Of a stretch of 64,000 nt of DNA, positions 1 through 13,500 are shown in pieces (the stretch's first letter is position 1; each line of letters starts with the position of its first letter). Under the pieces are notes generated by a model. It was not told where the DNA came from, did not search any database, and saw only the letters and a list, made by a program, of their open reading frames with translations. A program made the translations under genes and the position numbers. Source of the DNA: Scolanthus callimorphus (taxonomy: Eukaryota > Cnidaria > Anthozoa > Actiniaria > Edwardsiidae); the NCBI GenBank assembly GCA_033964015.1, contig CM066924.1, positions 25,717,280 to 25,781,279 of the forward strand, given 5' to 3'.

Positions 1-428
1 TTACCTAGTTCCTCCTCAAAGTCCGCATCACTGTGTTGTAGAAGATGGAAAATAGCGATGGTGTAATGATTGACACTTACCTAGTTCCTTCTCAAAGTCC
101 GCATCACGGTGTTGTAGAAGATGGAGAATAGCGATGGTGTAATGATTGACACTTACCTAGTTCCTCCTCAAAGTCCGCATCACTATGTTGTAGAAGGTGA
201 ATAGCGATGGTGTAATGATTGACACTTACCTAGTTCCTCCTCAAAGTCCGCATCACTGTGTTGTAGAAGATGAATAGCGATGGTGTAATGATTGACACTT
301 ACCTAGTTCCTCCTCAAAGTCCGCATCACTGTGTTGTAGAAGATGGAGAATAGCGATGGTGTAATGATTGACACGTACCTAGTTCCTCCTCAAAGTCCGC
401 ATCACTGTGTTGTAGAAGATGGAGAAAT
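1..428 (-). repeat. Tandem array of the exon 24 donor, 73-76 bp units
   Basis: Copies of the exon 24 end and its 5' splice site recur at unit starts 1, 77, 153, 226, 299 and 375. Each unit carries about 45 nt of coding sequence ending GAGGAACTAG, a donor, and about 30 nt of intron. The array is cut by the window edge, so the true number is unknown. Confidence 0.95.
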
Positions 429-465
429 TTGCGCACAGTCTTGACTGGAGGATCTTGCATAGAAA
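379..465 (-). CDS. IQGAP: IQGAP exon 24: segment before the GAP-related domain
   Basis: The 87-nt exon encodes SMQDPPVKTVRKFLHLLQHS then DADFEEEL. It corresponds to the IQGAP1 stretch DPPMVVVRKFVHLLDQSDQDF. The acceptor is CTTTCAG. The donor of this copy is GTACGT, whereas most of the tandem copies further left carry the stronger GTAAGT. This is the last exon I can place before the window edge. Confidence 0.9.
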   Translation of the reverse strand, partial: FLCKILQSRLCANFSIFYNTVMRTLRRN

Positions 466-3400
466 CTGAAAGGAGCCGGAAAAATAGGTGCCGAATGACG
501 GTAAATAGAGCAAGTTGGATAGTCTAGTTAAATATGCAAAACACGTCTTTATTTGCTGGTGTGAAAACAAACACTGACAGTCACTCCTAATCTACAGACA
601 GCTATCATTTTAATGGAATGGATTGAATGCTATTGGCTAGATTTCAATGTATAAAGTACAATTGAATGGAAAATGTGGACTAACTGAGTTTTCTGTAGTC
701 GTTCTGCGCCACATTTGCTCTGACCCACGCTTGGATTTTCACAATAGCTGCTTGCTGTGGACATGAATGAAAACATGGATGGTGTGAATAAGTTTTTAAC
801 ATCTGAGGAAAACGAAATTGCCTTAAATACATTCGCTAACCAGAGCTAGTCCCAGATCATGCTAATGCAAGAGCGCACAAATTTCAAAATTACAGATCGG
901 AGAAGGACGTCCAATTATTTATTGCTTAAAATGCTTTAAACACGAAATATTGCAACCTATCAAAAACGTATGCGTTGAAATCCGCTATAGGGCATAACAA
1001 GGGACACAAATGTTTACAAAGTCATAACTTCAAAAGGAATTCGAACTTCCAAGATCTCCGACACGGTTTTTTAGAACACGTCTAAGCCCATGGTAAAATG
1101 TTGCCAAAGAACAAAAATAGTGTATATTCGCGTGCGTGGAACTCTCGAAGCTTGAATTAATGCGTATATTTTGACATGCCAAAAGAACTAAGACGGAACT
1201 TGAATGAAACTATACAATGGTCGATGTGTTGACAAAGGTACGGCATACCAAGAAATACTTTGTTCCAAAGGTAAATTATGCAAAAGTACCCCGGAGGTGT
1301 TCTGTAACCTTAATCACGCAGTCATTACATGGTAATCGCTTCCTTGTCGCCTGCTAAACATGTGTTCTCAGAATGTGCAAGGAAGCTCTCTCGTGCTACT
1401 TGCCTTGCGTGGTATATACGTGTTATTCACGTGTCAGTCACAAGCCACTCACGTGCTACTTGCCTTGCGTGCTATACACGTGTTATTCACGTGTCAGTCA
1501 CATGCTACTCTCGTGCTACTTGCCTTGCGTGCTATACACGTGTACTTCACGTGTCAGTCACATGCTATACTCACGTGCTCTTTAAAGTACTTTTCTCTCT
1601 CCAAGTATTTCTTTCTTGCCAGGCACATTCTCATCCATGACTGGATCTGCAGGAGTGAAACAAGAAAGAGAACACAAAGTTTTATGGATAACCCTCACTT
1701 ATGGATAACCTCGCTTATAGTGTACCTCACTCTTAATCCTGGGGCATTTAAGCACGAATCCGTTGTCCAGACTCGCATTTTTGGAAAAGATTCGCATAAT
1801 ATACAATTGAGCGTACAATCTCGTGCTGTTAAGCAAGACGTTTTTGTTTTTTTGTTCTAAAAGCCAAGTAGTTCTTCTCTGTTTTAGAAGCGTGTAAGTT
1901 TGAACGGTAGTCCAAAACAGATATACGTGCGCGATGAAGATCCAGTATCTGCTTATCCTGTATCAAGACAGCGGCTGATACAACATCAACCAACAAAACA
2001 GGCAGAACGGGCCTAAGATCGGACTACAGCTAACAATGTTTGCTACCTTGATGACATCTTCCTCTGAGTCTTTTAACTCTTTCAACCTCTTACGGTACTT
2101 GGTGCGTTGTACAAATCCACGCACATTCGCCTGAAATAAACAAATTGAATTTATTGGAGAAAGGAAGACTGGCTAATATTATAATGCCGCTTTTGTCATT
2201 CGTCGCACCACCAGTAAAAACAAAGTGACTACAATAAGTTAATGATTGCGGTTGACTGGCAGAACATGGCAAGTATATAATTTTCGCAACTACAGAGATA
2301 AAGTACGAGTTCTTAGTTCTTCCCTCTGTCAGCTTAGTAATTTGAATAAATAAATGGAGCAAGTGTTCCAGTCTCGAAGAAAATAGAAAAACGGGGACCA
2401 CAGCATAGTGATTTCATGTTCAGGTTTAGTGCCATTCGAGTTTATGAGTTAGATATGAATAGTGCAGAGCAATCAAAGGAAAAATGATAATAACAAATAC
2501 TAAGTATATGAGTATATAAGTGAGTTGAAACGTCTAACAAACATACATTGCTTAGTGCCAAGCTGCGGAAAATTCGCAGAATAAACAATTGAACAGATTT
2601 TGAAAACAATGTTGTTGCAAGACTTCAAGATGTTAAATGTTAGTATATTATCACTTACCACTGTTGCTCTAATTTATTTGAGCAAAAAATAAAATATTAT
2701 GAAAAGAAAACCTGCTTGGTAAGCAGGCGAGAGTTCCTTTATTGACCGAATATGGTCATAAACTAGCCATGAATAATCCACAGCTTGGTTCGCAGTTACA
2801 TGTTTCAACTAAGTTATATGTTTCTGCAGCAACTCATTGTTTTCGTGGTTACAATAACTTAACAATAATAATTTAACTTTCGATAACACATTCTTTGCAA
2901 AGCCCAATAAACATTCTTACAATGCATATCTCTAAAAACACCAGCCCAATTATCCACGACACAATATACCAAAACATCAAACTACGCCACATAGTAGTTC
3001 TCGCTTCTCGATCCCTTCTCTCGGCCGTAGCATCGTTGTTGTTGTTATTTCCCAGTGTTTCGTGTATTTGTTTCAAGTACCTGGTTATATACCGTAATGG
3101 AGCATTCCCATTGGTTAGCTAGTATCACGTGACCGCATGTAGTCAAACTACGGGATACGGATTACGAACAGATTAAACGTTTTCACGGTTTTTTTTTTTC
3201 ACGCAATTTTGGAAAAAAAAAATATCTTGGTCTATGTTGATTCCATATTAGAGTAGGTATGACTTCAGAGATATACACCTGTTTCAATTAACGTTGCTCT
3301 GCAAAACGTAAAACCATGAACCATGCTTCATCAGTCGAAATGGTAATTCCTGCCTAAAACGAAGCGGTTCACGCCAAATTGTGTCTCAAAGTAGTAAACA

Positions 3401-6400
3401 AAGTGCCATTGGGTGGTTTTAGTTTAGTTTGGTTTGCCAAACTCGAGGAAAATACAAGAAATAGCGTCTTCATTATGATGCATGGTTTTACGCTTTGCAG
3501 AGCAACGTTAATTGAAATAGGTGTATAAAGCCGGAAGCTTTTCCTGGATGAAAAAAATACCTGGATGTTTGTGCCACATGGAAAGACACTGGATGTTTGT
3601 GCCACAAGGAAACTCCCGTTTGTCAAAATTTCTGGTTACATCCATGAAAACGTCCTTGAATAAAATGATTCTTTTGTTATTCTTAACAGAAGGGATGAAA
3701 CGTTAATATCGACAGAAATTAGTAATGCTCCACTTTATGTGTGTTTGAAATGGCATCAAGCTCGAGGGAGATGTGACAATAGACGCAAATTAAAAAAAAA
3801 ACGTTCTCACCTGTATTTTGATGATAGCTGGTAGTTGTTCTACAGGCCGTCCTATCCTTGTACTATTACATGACAAGGTACCGTTCTCACCTGTATTTTG
3901 ATGATAGCTGGTAGTTGTTCTACAGGCCGTCCTATCCTTGTACTATTACATGACAAGGTACCGTTCTCACCTGTATTTTGATGATAGCTGGTAGTTGTTC
4001 TACAGGTCGTCCTATCCTTGTACTATTACATGACAAGGTACCGTTCTCAACACGACTGCTGTCTCACCTGTATTTTGATGATAGCTGGTAGTTGTTCTAC
4101 AGGCCGTCCTATCCTTGTACTATTACATGACAAGGTGCCGTTCTCAACACGACTGCTGTCTCACCTGTATTTTGATGATAGCTGGTAGTTGTTCCACAGG
4201 TCGTCCTATCCTTGTACTATTACATGACAAGATACCGTTCTCACCTGTATTTTGATGATAGCTGGTAGTTGTTCCACAGGTCGTCCTATCCTTGTACTAT
4301 TACATGACAAGGTGCCGTTCTCACCTGTATTTTGATGATAGCTGGTAGTTGTTCCACAGGTCGTCCTATCCTTGTACTATTACATGACAAGGTGCCGTTC
4401 TCACCTGTATTTTGATGATAGCTGGTAGTTGTTCCACAGGTCATCCTATCCTTGTACTATTACATGACAAGATACCGTTCTCACCTGTATTTTGATGATA
4501 GCTGGTAGTTGTTCCACAGGTCGTCCTATCCTTGTACTATTACATGACAAGGTGCCGTTCTCACCTGTATTTTGATGATAGCTGGTAGTTGTTCCACAGG
4601 TCGTCCTATCCTTGTACTATTACATGACAAGGTGCCGTTCTCACCTGTATTTTGATGATAGCTGGTAGTTGTTCTCTGATGAAGGTTCTCCTGCCATCGT
4701 ATGCCTTCCTGGCGAGGTAGCCTTTCCAGTGAGCCTGAAGCTTGACGATCATGGGCTCGTTAGATTGGAGGTACACCATCCGATCATAGTCGCCCGTCTC
4801 GCGGGACACAACATGCTAGGCACGGGCGAAGAGAATAGAAAGATGGATGTCAATCGTCAGCACGTGAATGGTTCCCTCGTGGGCTCAGGGGCACTAACAA
4901 CAGCGACAGGGGCTGTTTATCGAGTATATATTTTAGATGTATTGTTTTTACGAATATGCCAGTGGTGAAGGCACCTGCACCGAAAACTGGCCACAAATGG
5001 TACCCCTTTTTAATGTACATGACCTACAAAAAAGCAAGCTTGATTTCCGATCCGGTGACAGTGACAATTTGAGAAAAGTACAATTGGGTCTCAAAACCGG
5101 GTTAGATATGATGACAGACTGGATCCTGAAATGTTTTACAACGAGAGCGAGTCGTACTCAGGCCAAGGCGACTCACGAGAATCCGTAGAGCTGGTAGGCA
5201 CTCTAACCATCTACCATAGACTTGACCATATTTGCAAGCTCTAACCTGTATTTCTTCCTTGGTGAGGAGCGCGGAGTTGTTGTTATAGTCGGAGGGAGCT
5301 TTCCAGCAGGTGTCTCCGGATAGGCTGTTATAGTAGAACATGTGACCATGACTTGTCTTCTGGGCAAGCCACGGAGATGTACCACCTGAAACGCAACAAT
5401 CTCGCTTAGATTCCTAACAATGATGCCTAAATAAAAACTGTCCGCGCCTCTGGCTTTAACGCAATGTTGAACCAAGAATCGCACTGAAAATAGCTCATCG
5501 GGCGAAAAGTGCATCCTTCTTTTCACAAATTATCTACGTTTGACTTGAATCGGCCTCATGGTGGCGTTTGTAACCAGAAAGGTCTAAGAATTAAAATTCC
5601 TCATAAAACAGTCCCAATGCAGGATATCTCAGACAGCTGAGTGAGCGCTCTTGTAATTTGCCCGCCATGCAACTTACAGTGTGACCCAGGTATAACTCTT
5701 ACCGCTTCTTTCTTGGCTTGTTTAGCGGCTTGTAGCCTGTTTACATACACCTCAGCACATGCAGATGTGACACTTCGTATGGACGCACCAGGATCACCAG
5801 TGCCGCCATGCAACTTACAGTGTGACCCAGGTATAACACTTACCCGCTTCTTTCTTGGCTTGTTTAGCGGCTTGTAGCCTGTTTACATACACCTCAGCAC
5901 ATGCAGATGTGACACTACGTATGGACGCACCAGGATCACCCAGTGCCGCCATGCAACTTACAGTGTGACCCAGGTATAACACTTACCCGCTTCTTTCTTG
6001 GCTTGTTTAGCGGCTTGTAGCCTGTTTACATACACCTCAGCACATGTAGATGTGACACTACGTATGGACGCACCAGGATCACCCAGTGCCGCCATGCAAC
6101 TTACAGTGTGACCCAGGTATAACACTTACCCGCTTCTTTCTTGGCTTGTTTAGCGGCTTGTAGCCTGTTTACATACACCTCAGCACATGTAGATGTGACA
6201 CTACGTATGGACGCACCAGGATCACCCAGTGCCGCCATGCAACTTACAGTGTGACCCAGGTATAACACTTACCCGCTTCTTTCTTGGCTTGTTTAGCGGC
6301 TTGTAGCCTGTTTACATACACCTCAGCACATGTAGATGTGACACTACGTATGGACGCACCAGGATCACCCAGTGCCGCCATGCAACTTACAGTGTGACCC

Positions 6401-7536
6401 AGGTATAACACTTACCCGCTTCTTTCTTGGCTTGTTTAGCGGCTTGTAGCCTGTTTACATACACCTCAGCACATGCAGATGTGACACTTCGTATGGACGC
6501 ACCAGGATCACCCAGTGCCGCCATGCAACTTACAGTGTGACCCAGGTATAACACTTACCGCTTCTTTCTTGGCTTGTTTAGCGGCTTGTAGCCTGTTTAC
6601 ATACACCTCAGCACATGCAGATGTGACACTACGTATGGACGCACCAGGATCACCCAGTGCCGCCATGCAACTTACACTGTGACCCAGGTATAACACTTAC
6701 CCGCTTCTTTCTTGGCTTGTTTAACGGCTTGTAGCCTGTTTACATACACCTCAGCACATGCAGATGTGACACTACGTATGGACGCACCAGGATCACACAG
6801 TGCCGCCATGCAACTTACAGTGTGACCCAGGTATAACACTTACCCGCTTCTTTCTTGGCTTGTTTAGCGGCTTGTAGCCTGTTTACATACACCTCAGCAC
6901 ATGCAGATGTGACACTACGTATGGACGCACCAGGATCACCCAGGGCGGCAACAAGTTCTTCCGGGTCGCCATTATCAATAGAGTGGTTAATGGCAACCAA
7001 TCCCTCGGCTAGTTGGTGTGTATCGCCCGCATGCTTGTTAGAGTGATCTATACACGTCTGAATCTCGCCGTGCCACAACTCAGCAGAGTCTTCACCAGTT
7101 TTCTTGACAAACAACGGTAATCGAAAGATTTAGAGGTCAATGGTAACACCATTGTGAAATGATCAGGGATTTCAATTGAAGTAATAAATATATCTCTAGG
7201 TGATGTGACCGTACGTGAATTCTGTACTGTGATTGTGTGGTGTAAGGGTTGGGGGCCTTTTTCTCATACCTGTGCCTTAGCGACCTTCGTAGCGTACAAT
7301 ACTGCCTGATAGACCTCCGCATTCGCCTCATCTACCTCAGTCAGCTTAGCTTGGTCCACTGATAGCGCCGCAAGAGTGTTACTCGAGTCACCACTTTCTA
7401 TTGCCTCGTTAATCACCGCGATGGCAGATATTACTATAGATGTAAAGTACAAATGTAAAGTCAACGAGCGTGACAGAGTGTTACTCGAGTCACCACTTTC
7501 TATTGCCTCGTTAATCACCGCGATGGCAGATATTAC

Positions 7537-7572
<36 letters not shown>

Positions 7573-10500
7573 TAATAATAATAAGTCAACGAGCGTGACA
7601 GAGCAGATATTACTATAGATGTAAAGTACAAATGTGAAGTCAACGAGCGTGACAGAGCAGATTTGTTTGGCTCTGAAAGGGCTTACGACATACAACACGC
7701 TTACGGTGCGGAACCGAGACTTACAATAAGCCGTTTGTGGCGTGAGAAACCGCTGATCAACCATCAAAATGTTCCGACGTGTCACGACAGGGCGCGTCAC
7801 GATCACGTCACGGCGCAATACGTGCCCACGTTCGTTCTGTTTATAGCTTTTCTATTTATAGAGATAGATTTGTTACAACGTTTGCTGCAGGCTCAAGAGG
7901 GGCTCAACGACGGCTCAAGAGGGGCTTACATTTTCAGTTGAACGACATGATCTGGAATTAAAAACGATTGGCTTCTTCGGCACCGGCCAATACAAATGAG
8001 TAGTCGTGAGTTATTCCAATTCCACTAACATCCTCATCTCTACTACATCCAGTACTCGAGAGTTTTTGAGTGTTATTTAGAAAGAGTTTTAAGAAAAGCT
8101 AGGAAAAGAATGTAAAAAAATATCATATGCTATTGATGGGATGATTAAAGTCGCTGGTAAAATAACCCTTCATCATGCAACTGATAATACTGATAACAAA
8201 ACCGGTAATAACTATTACATCACTTAATTTATTTATCAGACTGAATATAGATTTTTTGAAGTATATTTATTTAACGTGGTGACAGGCATTGAGGCACGCA
8301 ATACAAGTATTCTGTTATCAGGTTATAGTGTTCTGTTAATTGACTAAAGTGCTATTCAATATCTCACACAAGTGCAGTTCTAATAAAACCTTGACATGCG
8401 GTTTTGTGCTTGCCTGCAACAAAAGAAGGTGACTTTGAACGTATGAGAATCGTCTTTCTGACTCATTGTACCAAGACAAATAACCTTGAATCGCTTTGGC
8501 TATAGCTTTACTTTGTTTTCATTGTGAGCACCAGACTCACTCGTATGAGCGCGCTGGAGACTCAGGGTTGCAGGATAATCACAACCAGACGTGTCACTCG
8601 TATGCGTTTGAATACCAACGCATTACCAACCAAGAAAATCTCACTGCAAGCAACGAGGAAGCTCCTGTCAGAAGTAGCATTCTATACATGCTATTGTGCT
8701 TTACTTCTGTCCCTTCTTTTGCTTAATCTTCTTTTCTTTTAGCGCCACAACAGCAGGATCATCCTTCTTCAAGTTCTTCTTGTGGTACACATCGAACACA
8801 TCGTCACTCTTAATCGCAACCATTTCACCGTAGTCGATATTCCCGTCATTGTCCACGTCTAGAATGTTGACAAGTTTCTTCAGCTGTCGTCTCGTCATGG
8901 GTATGCCAGTTTTCTTGACCCCAGCCATAAACTCAGCGCGAGTGATTTTCTTGCTGCCGTCTTTATCCAACTGGCGGAAGAAGTCAACCATTCGCAGGCC
9001 TCGTAACTCGATATACTCTAGTAGAAGGTTCAGCACGTCCTGAAAGAGAACGCACACGAGAAAATAGTGTAGAATTTAATTTATTGTTCCAACCTCAATA
9101 ATTGTGTTCAGCTGCATCAAGATAATAGATGCTTCACTATTCTCGTCTTTCACAAACCATTTTGACTGTAAACCTCAACAACATCATGTGTCAACAACTT
9201 GGTCATCATTATCGTCAAGAAAATCATCTTCGTTTCCACATAATCGTCACCATCTTCATCTTTATTATTACTAATCATCACTAACCACAAAGTCATTACT
9301 GTTTACCACCATTGTCATTGTTTGCACATCATCAGTATATTCATCACCATCACCACCCTCTCGTCATCATAAGCAACTGCGACAAGATCGCCTTCATCAA
9401 CGTCCCAAACTAACCATTATTAAGATGTCCATCGTCGTTATCCTTACCAACTTCATCAGCAGCATCAGCGACAATATCGCCTTCATCAATAATCACCATT
9501 ACCATCACCAACAATATCTTCAAGGTCATTTCCATTTCGACATCAACATAATGAACACCAGTACAAACAAAAACAACACAATCCCCATAATCACTATGAG
9601 AATTGTCATATAAATGTATAGTATGGTTTATTCAAGCCCATCGCAATAACTATAATGAACGGGTCATCAAAATGACTCATCGTTACTTACCACTTTCTTC
9701 TTCATCTTCTTGACGCGATCTTTCCCTCTCATGGCGGCACCGCATTGCACGCTCAGATTTGGTCTAATTTCCAGTACATCTTCTAAAAGATCTTCAAACT
9801 CGGCAGTGACTGGGATGTCATCAAAACCGAGCTCTTCCATAGCGCTTTCCTCGTTCTTTTGTATAGCAGAGAGGATGTCAAAGGCACCTTGGCTTAACAT
9901 TGGGTTCTTGCCTGTGAATGGTCAAAGCGAAACAACATTCTTAAATATATCCAATACAGTACAGGGGCGGATCCAGAAATTTCAGAAATCGGGGAGGGGG
10001 GAGGATAGTGAAAATATAGGAACCTTAAATTGCAAATTCCCTTTAGCAAATACAGTGTATGGGAAAATCTCCCGAGAAAGGGCGGGGGGCAGCCCCCCTA
10101 GGGTTAGGGTTTTAAGTCCGCACCTGATGAATATAAAGAAGGAAAACTGATTTTGTAATCCGTCAAGATTGACATCAGTGATCTATCATGGGGCCAAAGG
10201 GCTTTGTGTAATGGAAATCTTTACATGAGTGAATACAATTAAAAACATTATTTGGGTAAGCGGTCATCATCAACATAGTCATCCTTCACGCCCTCATCAT
10301 GTTGTTGTCGTTATCATCACTACACCACGAAAAGCAAAACCAACGCAAAACAATAACTATTTCGTGTCTCCGTGCCAGCGCACCAAATTAGTTCTATTTC
10401 TACGTGGTTCAAAAATAAAATAGAGTCCACAACATGTCTTACCTACACGCAGAATTTGTAGTGTAGAATTCTTCAGCAGCCCGCTGGCGATATGTGCCGC

Positions 10501-13500
10501 GCCGATAGTTGAGATTCTGTTATTAGAGATGTCCAATTCCATTAGAGTGTTGTTCAGCACTAACGACTCTCCAACAGCCTTCGCTCCATCGTCAGCAAAG
10601 CCATTCCACGAGATGTCCAGAGATTTTAGGGCGCAGTTGTGACGTAAGCCGTAACCGATGGCAACGGCACCTTTACGACGGATCTGATTCCAGCTAAGAT
10701 TCAAATACTCGAGACCCACATTCGAGTCGATAGCAGGACCTAATAACTGACCGCCAATCTCACAAAAGGAGTTATGGCTCAGATTCAAAGATTTCAATGT
10801 GTAATTTTCCTTCATTGCTTCAACGATCGGCTCGACGTCCTTCTCGAAAAGTTTATTTCCTGATAAGTTTACTTCAAGTATTCCGAATTTTGCCGGAGCA
10901 TTTCTGAGATGGCATAAGCCCCTTGAGATTGTAGATCATTTTGGGTAATATCCAGCTCGGCGATGAAAAAGTTCTCGGTGAGCATTTTTGAGATGTAGAT
11001 GGCTCCTTCCTCCTGGATGTCATTATTGGAGATGTTAAGAGTAAGGACTTTGGTATTTTGCATTAAGGCCACTGCTACAGCCTCAGCGCCTCTAGGTCCG
11101 AGATTATAATGTTTAAGGTTCATTTCTGGTTTGTGGAGCTGTCTAAGAAATGGCGAACATGGTACGAGGCCTAGGTTAGCGCACGCTTTGTAGTAGACAC
11201 CTCTTCCTTGGCTTGTATCCTCATCTGACTGCTCCCCCCGGAATTCGGACTCGATATCGGTATCATATTCAGCATCACTACAGTCATCTTGTTTTACAGG
11301 GGGTTCATTTCGCCATCGGAGTCTGTCTCGCTACCAGCACTGGTTGTTGGGACTTGACGGATACATCCGACCTCAATTTTGGTGGTCGAGTTGGAGGCCA
11401 TTCTGATAGAACGTGAATGATCACTTTTCGCGTGATTGGAAAATAGCTAGAAGTGTTGAAAATTCATGCAACAGCACGTAAAACGCAGGACGTCTTAACG
11501 CAAAAGGAAAACCACGTTGAAAGGTGTAACCGACAGATATTTGCGGCACGTGAAAGGCGCTAACTGCTCATGCGTTTGGGAAACAACTTCACCAACTGTT
11601 CACATGTGAGTGGAAATACTAGAGTACGTCATATGTACATTCCTTTTCAAACGTATTGTTACTCTTGTATAGTGTAGCCGTCCCTTCGCCTTGCAGGTGC
11701 TTGTTGCAAATCCCCGGTACTGTATCAGTATTGGTAACTTCAGCTTGGTAACTTCCTTTTATCTTCGGTGTTTAACCTATTAACTTCCGCAGTTAGAAAC
11801 AGAGAGACTACAACATCCGATACCACTGAAGCATCTTTATCAAATAGCAACTGCTTTTTGACGCAAACTCTTGTTGACGCAAAACAGTTATTTGTTGAGT
11901 GTCTAATTTTACAAAATTAATGATCGACGAATCTGCTTTTCAATTTCCTGTGTTTCTATTCCGAACGAAGTTCGTATGTTTACTGGCGAGCGATCTCAAA
12001 CGTCTCTTGACTCCAGCTCATTCCACGCAAATGTGTTCAAAATATTTCTTGAAAAGTATGAGCATAGATTTCGAATCTCTTGAATTTCGCCAGAAACTCG
12101 TTAAATTGTATTAAGTCGTTAGAAACGCCAAGAAAAATAAGTACTTGAGAAAACAAACTCAGATGCCTTTGGTACAAGTCAGTAATGGCGATACAAAACT
12201 GAGCCCAGTAGTATGTACGTGTCTTGGGATATTTTCAGGTTGCCTTCCTGTTCAATTCTTTCAATTGTAATGAAGCTGTGTAAAATTTGACTTTATACTG
12301 TAATGTCCTTAATTCTCCACAAGAAATTCGTATATCATAAAATCCCCTTAGTGTTAAGACCTTAACGTAAGAAGACGTGAAGTTTAACGACCACCAGACG
12401 TGAATTAAATGGCACAGAATGACAATCTTGATGTTCCCTGTTTTTGACGGCTTGAAATGAGTAACCACAACTCTGAAACCCTGATAAACATAATATATAA
12501 ACATGTCTTGAGAGGCTTGTTGCCTAGCGATGGCAAACTGAATAGCCTCGGGAAATCTCCATTTCAATGTTAATATTTAGAGAAAGCCAATGAGAAATAG
12601 CAATGAATAGTAATTATACATCAGAAACACTCAGTAGGGCTTGAGACAGGCATTAATAAATAATGGCTTCAAGAGGCCATCGTGTTTACGCTTTTTAACT
12701 CATCTTCAATACCAGTCCTCATATATTTGCAGATATATTTTGGCTTTGTGTTTTTAGAACTTACGGATTCAAAATTAAGGTTATTGAAAGATAGACACAA
12801 GATTAAGTATTCTAGAAGAACGTTATTAGATATAAGCTGTTTTAGAGGAAATTCAAAAAAAACTAAATCACAGGCTAATGAGTTTTAGTCAAATCACACT
12901 ACTGTCAATGCTGCGTTCTGATTGGTTTAGCTACTAGTAGGCTATAAGTTATAGCCTACTAGAAGCGAAAAGTCGGATTTGAAAGCCAGAAAATGGCAAA
13001 TGACCAGACCAGAAAACGTTTTTGGCTATACAAATTGGCCTGCTAGTGTGATTTGACTAAAACAATTATTTCTCTCGCCCTCATGGCCTCTATGTCAATA
13101 ACTCATTCTCGAGGAATAATTGTTAAATATATATCCGTGCTATTGAGTCATATACAATCCAAGATGGCGGCCACGCGAACGCAAACTCGGAATTTTCGAC
13201 CTAAAAACTGCTCTCCAACGCCTGCGAACAGGCTACCGTACCGGCAATCATCTGAACTTGCATTCATTTTCCTCCTGTACCATAGTATTGACATGCTACC
13301 GTACCGGCACTCATCTGAACTTGCATTCATTTTCCTCCTGTACCACGGTATTGACATACTACATGCTACTGTACCGGCAATCATCTGAACTTACATTCAT
13401 TTTCCTCCTGTACCATAGTATTGACATGCTACCGTACCGGCAATCATCTGAACTTGCATTCATTTTCCTCCTGTACCACGGTCTTGACATACTACATGCT

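Noticed and set aside
1329..1860. Plus-strand ORFs with repeated CYTRVIHVSVTC-like peptides
   Set aside because: They are translations of the 60-bp tandem array at the IQGAP exon 22 donor, antisense to the gene.
1..6950. CRISPR-like interpretation of the regular arrays
   Set aside because: Units are directly contiguous without unique spacers, lie in a eukaryotic gene and contain exon sequence.
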